Shown here: positions 61,624 to 64,000 of the stretch, in pieces | How the letters are laid out: each line of letters begins with the position of its first letter | Numbering within the stretch: the stretch's first letter is position 1 | NCBI GenBank assembly: GCA_949840775.1 | Contig: CATKXO010000003.1 | Coordinates: 1 to 64,000 of the forward strand | Origin: an uncultured bacterium | GTDB taxonomy: Bacteria; Bacillota; Clostridia; Oscillospirales; Oscillospiraceae | Direction of reading: 5' to 3' | Length of the DNA stretch: 64,000 nucleotides | Notes under the pieces: model-generated | Seen by the model: the letters and a program-made list of their open reading frames with translations, nothing else | What the model was told of the DNA's origin: nothing | Databases searched by the model: none | Program-made: the position numbers and the translations under genes

Positions 61624-62832
61624 ATGGTAGAGATTATCAGCATCCGCTTTAAAAGCGGCGGAAAGGAATATTACTTTAACCCCGGCGGGACTCAATTCCA
61701 GGTTGGGGACGGCGTAATTGTGGAAACTGCCCGGGGGGTGGAATACGCCCAATGTGTGCGGAGCAATACCATGGTGGATGAGATCGACCTCACCGCCCCC
61801 CTCCGCCCGGTGGTGCGCAAGGCCACCCCGGAGGACCTCCGCCTGGCAGAGAGAAACAAGGAGCGTGAAAAGCACGCCTTTTTGGTCTGTCAGCAGAAGA
61901 TTGCCGAACACGGCCTTGATATGAAGCTGGTCAGCTCTGAATACAGCTTTGACGGCAGTAAAATCCTCTTTTTCTTCACCTCTGAGGGCCGGGTGGATTT
62001 CCGGGCCTTGGTGAAGGACCTGGCCGGGGCCCTGCATGCCCGGATTGAGCTGCGGCAGATTGGCGTCCGGGATGAGGCCAAGCTGCTGGGGGGACTGGGC
62101 ATCTGCGGCAAGCCGTTCTGCTGCGCCCAGTTTTTGGACGATTTTCAGCCTGTATCCATTAAGATGGCCAAGACGCAGAACCTGTCCCTCAACCCCACCA
62201 AGATATCCGGTACCTGCGGGCGGCTGATGTGCTGCCTGAAGTATGAGCAGGAGGCCTATGAGGACCTGGTGAAGCACGCCCCCAAGCAGGAGTCCTTTGT
62301 GGAGACCCCTGACGGGGCCGGTACGGTGACTGGCGTGAATCTGCTGCGGCAGACCGCCCAGGTCCGGCTGGAGTCCGACCCGGAGACGCCGAAGACCTAC
62401 CACAACTGTGAGCTGTGCGTGGTCCGCAGCGGCAAGGGCAAGCGGCCGGAGGGGTATGTGCAGCCCCCCTTGGAGGAGCTGGCCAAGCTGCGCCGCCAGG
62501 ACGACAGTGCCCCGGCAGTGACTGAGGAGGCAAGCCTTGCCGCCGCCATTGAGGCGGCCTTCCCCAGCCGGGAGCGGCGGCAGCCGGCCTCTCAGGAGGA
62601 GCGGGAGGACCGTCAGCCCGGCCGAAGAAACCGCCGCCGCCGTCCCAAGGGCGAGGGGAGCGGCCAGCGGCCCCAGGAGGACCGTCCTCCTCAGAAGGAG
62701 CGGCCTGTCCGGGAGGAGGAGGACGGGCAGCGGCCCCAGGAGGGGAGCGGAGAGCGCCGCCCCTACCGCCGGCGGAGGCACCGCCCCAAGGGCGGCGGGG
62801 GAGGAGGAAAACCCTCTGGGCCTCAGCAGTAA
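61624..62832 (+). CDS. ricT: PSP1 domain protein RicT (YaaT)
   Basis: The 402-residue protein has the PSP1 domain and the Cys clusters GICGKPFCCAQF and GTCGRLMCCLKYE that ligate Fe-S in the RicAFT complex of Bacillus, which promotes RNase Y processing and sporulation. After residue 290 it has a long disordered tail rich in Arg, Pro, Gly and Glu, not present in Bacillus YaaT. The ATG at 61624 follows AAGGAG; an upstream TTG is unlikely. Confidence 0.92.
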   Translation: MVEIISIRFKSGGKEYYFNPGGTQFQVGDGVIVETARGVEYAQCVRSNTMVDEIDLTAPLRPVVRKATPEDLRLAERNKEREKHAFLVCQQKIAEHGLDMKLVSSEYSFDGSKILFFFTSEGRVDFRALVKDLAGALHARIELRQIGVRDEAKLLGGLGICGKPFCCAQFLDDFQPVSIKMAKTQNLSLNPTKISGTCGRLMCCLKYEQEAYEDLVKHAPKQESFVETPDGAGTVTGVNLLRQTAQVRLESDPETPKTYHNCELCVVRSGKGKRPEGYVQPPLEELAKLRRQDDSAPAVTEEASLAAAIEAAFPSRERRQPASQEEREDRQPGRRNRRRRPKGEGSGQRPQEDRPPQKERPVREEEDGQRPQEGSGERRPYRRRRHRPKGGGGGGKPSGPQQ

Positions 62833-62843
62833 GAGATTAAAAA

Positions 62844-62879
62844 GGACCCGGCCGTGGCAGCACGTCCGGGTTCCATTTT
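62844..62879 (+). terminator. Probable ricT terminator
   Basis: GGACCCGG, a 14-base loop and CCGGGTTCC with one bulged base, then CATTTTC. It is weaker than the others. Confidence 0.5.
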
Positions 62880-62895
62880 CAAGGGAGATGATCCG

Positions 62896-63840
62896 ATGGC
62901 CGGCTTTTTGAATGCCGTTTCAGCCTGTCTGGTGCTGCTGATGCTGATGTCGGTGGGCTATTTTATGGGACACTGGGGCTGGATGACTGCCGCAGAGAAA
63001 AAGTTCATCAGTAAGTTTATTGTAAATATTGCGGTTCCCTGCAACTGTCTGGTTGGGCTGCTGAACAATCTGGACCGGAGCAGCCTGGTCCAGGCGGGGG
63101 GCATGGTCCTGGCTGGGGTGCTGGCGGTGGTGGCCAATCTGCTGCTTTCCGCAGTGGTGGCGGTGATTCTTCGCCTGCCGCGGCCGCGGTGGGGCGTTTT
63201 TGTGGCGATGGCCGGCCTGTCCAACACGATTTTTATTGGGATACCTGTGTGTACCCAGCTGTTTGGAGAGGTGAGTATGCCTTACATCATGCTCTATTAC
63301 CTGGGACATACCTCCTTCCTCCAGTCGGTGGGCATTATGCTGGTGGAACGCGCGGGCACCAAATCGGGGGAGAAGTCCAGTCCGGTAAAATTTTTAAAGG
63401 ACATGTTTTCCAAGCCCCCGATTTTGTCGGTCATCCTGTCCATTGTTTTGCTGCTTTTGAATTTGCGCCTGCCGGAGCCGGTGATGAAATTTGCCAATTA
63501 CATCAGCGGTTCTGTCTCTCCCCTGGCCCTGATTTACTGCGGGTTTATCGTCTATGAGGTGGGAATCAGAAATCTCCACTTTATGCGGGGACTGCCCACT
63601 ATGCTGGTGGTACGCCTGCTGGTTTCTCCGGTGGTCTGCCTGTTCTGCTGCTCTTTGCTGGGTATGGAGGGCCTGCCCCTCCAGGTCTTTGTGGTGGAGA
63701 GCGCCCTGCCGGTGGTCAGCCAGGTGACGGTGATGGCGGGGGAGTTCGGCGCGGACGAGGAGTATGCCGCGGTGGGCTCCTGCCTGTCCATCCTGGGGAG
63801 CTTTATTACGATCCCAATTTTGATGTTGATTTTGGGATGA
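62896..63840 (+). CDS. AEC-family auxin-efflux-carrier-like permease
   Basis: The 314-residue protein has ten hydrophobic segments in the five-plus-five arrangement of AEC carriers, with KFIVNIAVPCNCLVG, GLSNTIFIGIPVCTQLFGE and ESALPVVSQVTVMAGEFGAD. These carry organic acids such as malate; substrate is unknown here. The ATG at 62896 follows GGGAG; a longer frame reads into the hairpin upstream and is rejected. Confidence 0.88.
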   Translation: MAGFLNAVSACLVLLMLMSVGYFMGHWGWMTAAEKKFISKFIVNIAVPCNCLVGLLNNLDRSSLVQAGGMVLAGVLAVVANLLLSAVVAVILRLPRPRWGVFVAMAGLSNTIFIGIPVCTQLFGEVSMPYIMLYYLGHTSFLQSVGIMLVERAGTKSGEKSSPVKFLKDMFSKPPILSVILSIVLLLLNLRLPEPVMKFANYISGSVSPLALIYCGFIVYEVGIRNLHFMRGLPTMLVVRLLVSPVVCLFCCSLLGMEGLPLQVFVVESALPVVSQVTVMAGEFGADEEYAAVGSCLSILGSFITIPILMLILG

Positions 63841-63841
63841 G

Positions 63842-63871
63842 AAAACGGACTGCCGGCGGCAGTCCGTTTTT
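63842..63871. terminator. Bidirectional terminator
   Basis: AAAACGGACTGCC, loop GGC, GGCAGTCCGTTTTT. The A-run and T-run on either side let it serve the AEC gene and the convergent gene at the right edge. Confidence 0.9.
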
Positions 63872-63872
63872 C

Positions 63873-64000
63873 TTATGGGAGCAGTCCCAGGTCATATTTC
63901 CAGCCCAGCACCCGGGCGGCGGCCTCATCCACCCGCGCCTGGGGAAGGGTCCCCTCCTCCAGGGCGGCCAGCACCTGGGGAATCTGCTCCTGAAAGTCGG
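63873..64000 (-). CDS. Probable beta-N-acetylhexosaminidase (GH3), C-terminal end, partial
   Basis: Only the last 42 codons are inside the window. The reverse strand reads QIPQVLAALEEGTLPQARVD then EAAARVLGWKYDLGLLP and TAA. The ALEEG...ARVDEAA.RVL..K...GLL pattern is that of the final helix of NagZ-type glycoside hydrolase family 3 enzymes. The assignment rests on that short stretch only. Confidence 0.55.
   Translation of the reverse strand, partial: DFQEQIPQVLAALEEGTLPQARVDEAAARVLGWKYDLGLLP

Overview
The window is chromosomal DNA from a GC-rich, spore-forming Firmicute. The 16S rRNA 5' end, the GerA-type germinant receptor operon, the Bacillus-like dnaA region and the gene content point to class Clostridia, family Oscillospiraceae, near Flavonifractor, Pseudoflavonifractor or Lawsonibacter. 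The family call comes from reading the 16S and the gene order, not from a search. The window spans the replication origin: the dnaA, dnaN, recF, gyrB, gyrA block runs leftwards from about 55.5 kb, and rpmH, rnpA, yidD, yidC, jag run rightwards from about 56 kb.

Layout. 0-0.8 kb: start of an rRNA operon read leftwards, with two tandem promoters. 0.8-4.6 kb: germinant receptor genes in the order AA, AC, AB. 4.7-12.8 kb: a long leftward series with a small transporter, a NusG-II protein, ApbE, the RqcP/HU/MazG/flippase group (as in the Bacillus yabM-yabN-yabO region), and purine salvage genes (mtaD, punA). 13.0-19.6 kb: a rightward cluster with an alanine-racemase fold lacking the PLP lysine, a D-aspartate-ligase-like ATP-grasp enzyme, an Asp/Glu racemase, a DUF1963 protein, and a MurE-like ligase fused to a shrunken acetylglutamate-kinase-like domain. 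This looks like an undescribed D-amino-acid or cell-wall ligase pathway. 19.6-20.4 kb: a divergent pair of 56-residue regulator and Cys-rich genes, then a complete par/Fst-like type I toxin-antitoxin module. 20.4-27.5 kb: pth, prs and a GlmU acetyltransferase domain, then proline synthesis with a PARG-like gene between proB and proA. 27.7-31 kb: a GntR/ABC/permease operon. 31.2-44.7 kb: thiolase, tadA, a RelE-type module, mnmG, secG, a second copy of the type I toxin-antitoxin module, a nicotinate phosphoribosyltransferase, an ECF sigma/anti-sigma pair, rubrerythrin, RNase HI and others. 44.7-55.6 kb: the dnaA-gyrA block with two inserted low-GC genes. 56-64 kb: rpmH to yidC and jag, then a PLP decarboxylase, holB and ricT (as in Bacillus yaaO-holB-yaaT), an AEC transporter, and the end of a probable beta-hexosaminidase.

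Two layers recur outside the genes. First, many intergenic gaps carry modular GC-rich palindromes whose outer ends read TGTAGGGGC/GCCCCTACA or GTGGGACCC/GGGTCCCAC. In at least three genes the TAG inside the repeat end is the actual stop codon, and in apbE the repeat supplies the start codon and the n-region of the signal peptide. Second, two small modules at 20.1 and 38.2 kb share the same architecture: a 31-residue hydrophobic peptide, a convergent antisense promoter, a strong terminator between them, and direct repeats covering the toxin start codon. I regard these modules and the 13-19.6 kb cluster as the best candidates for new biology here.
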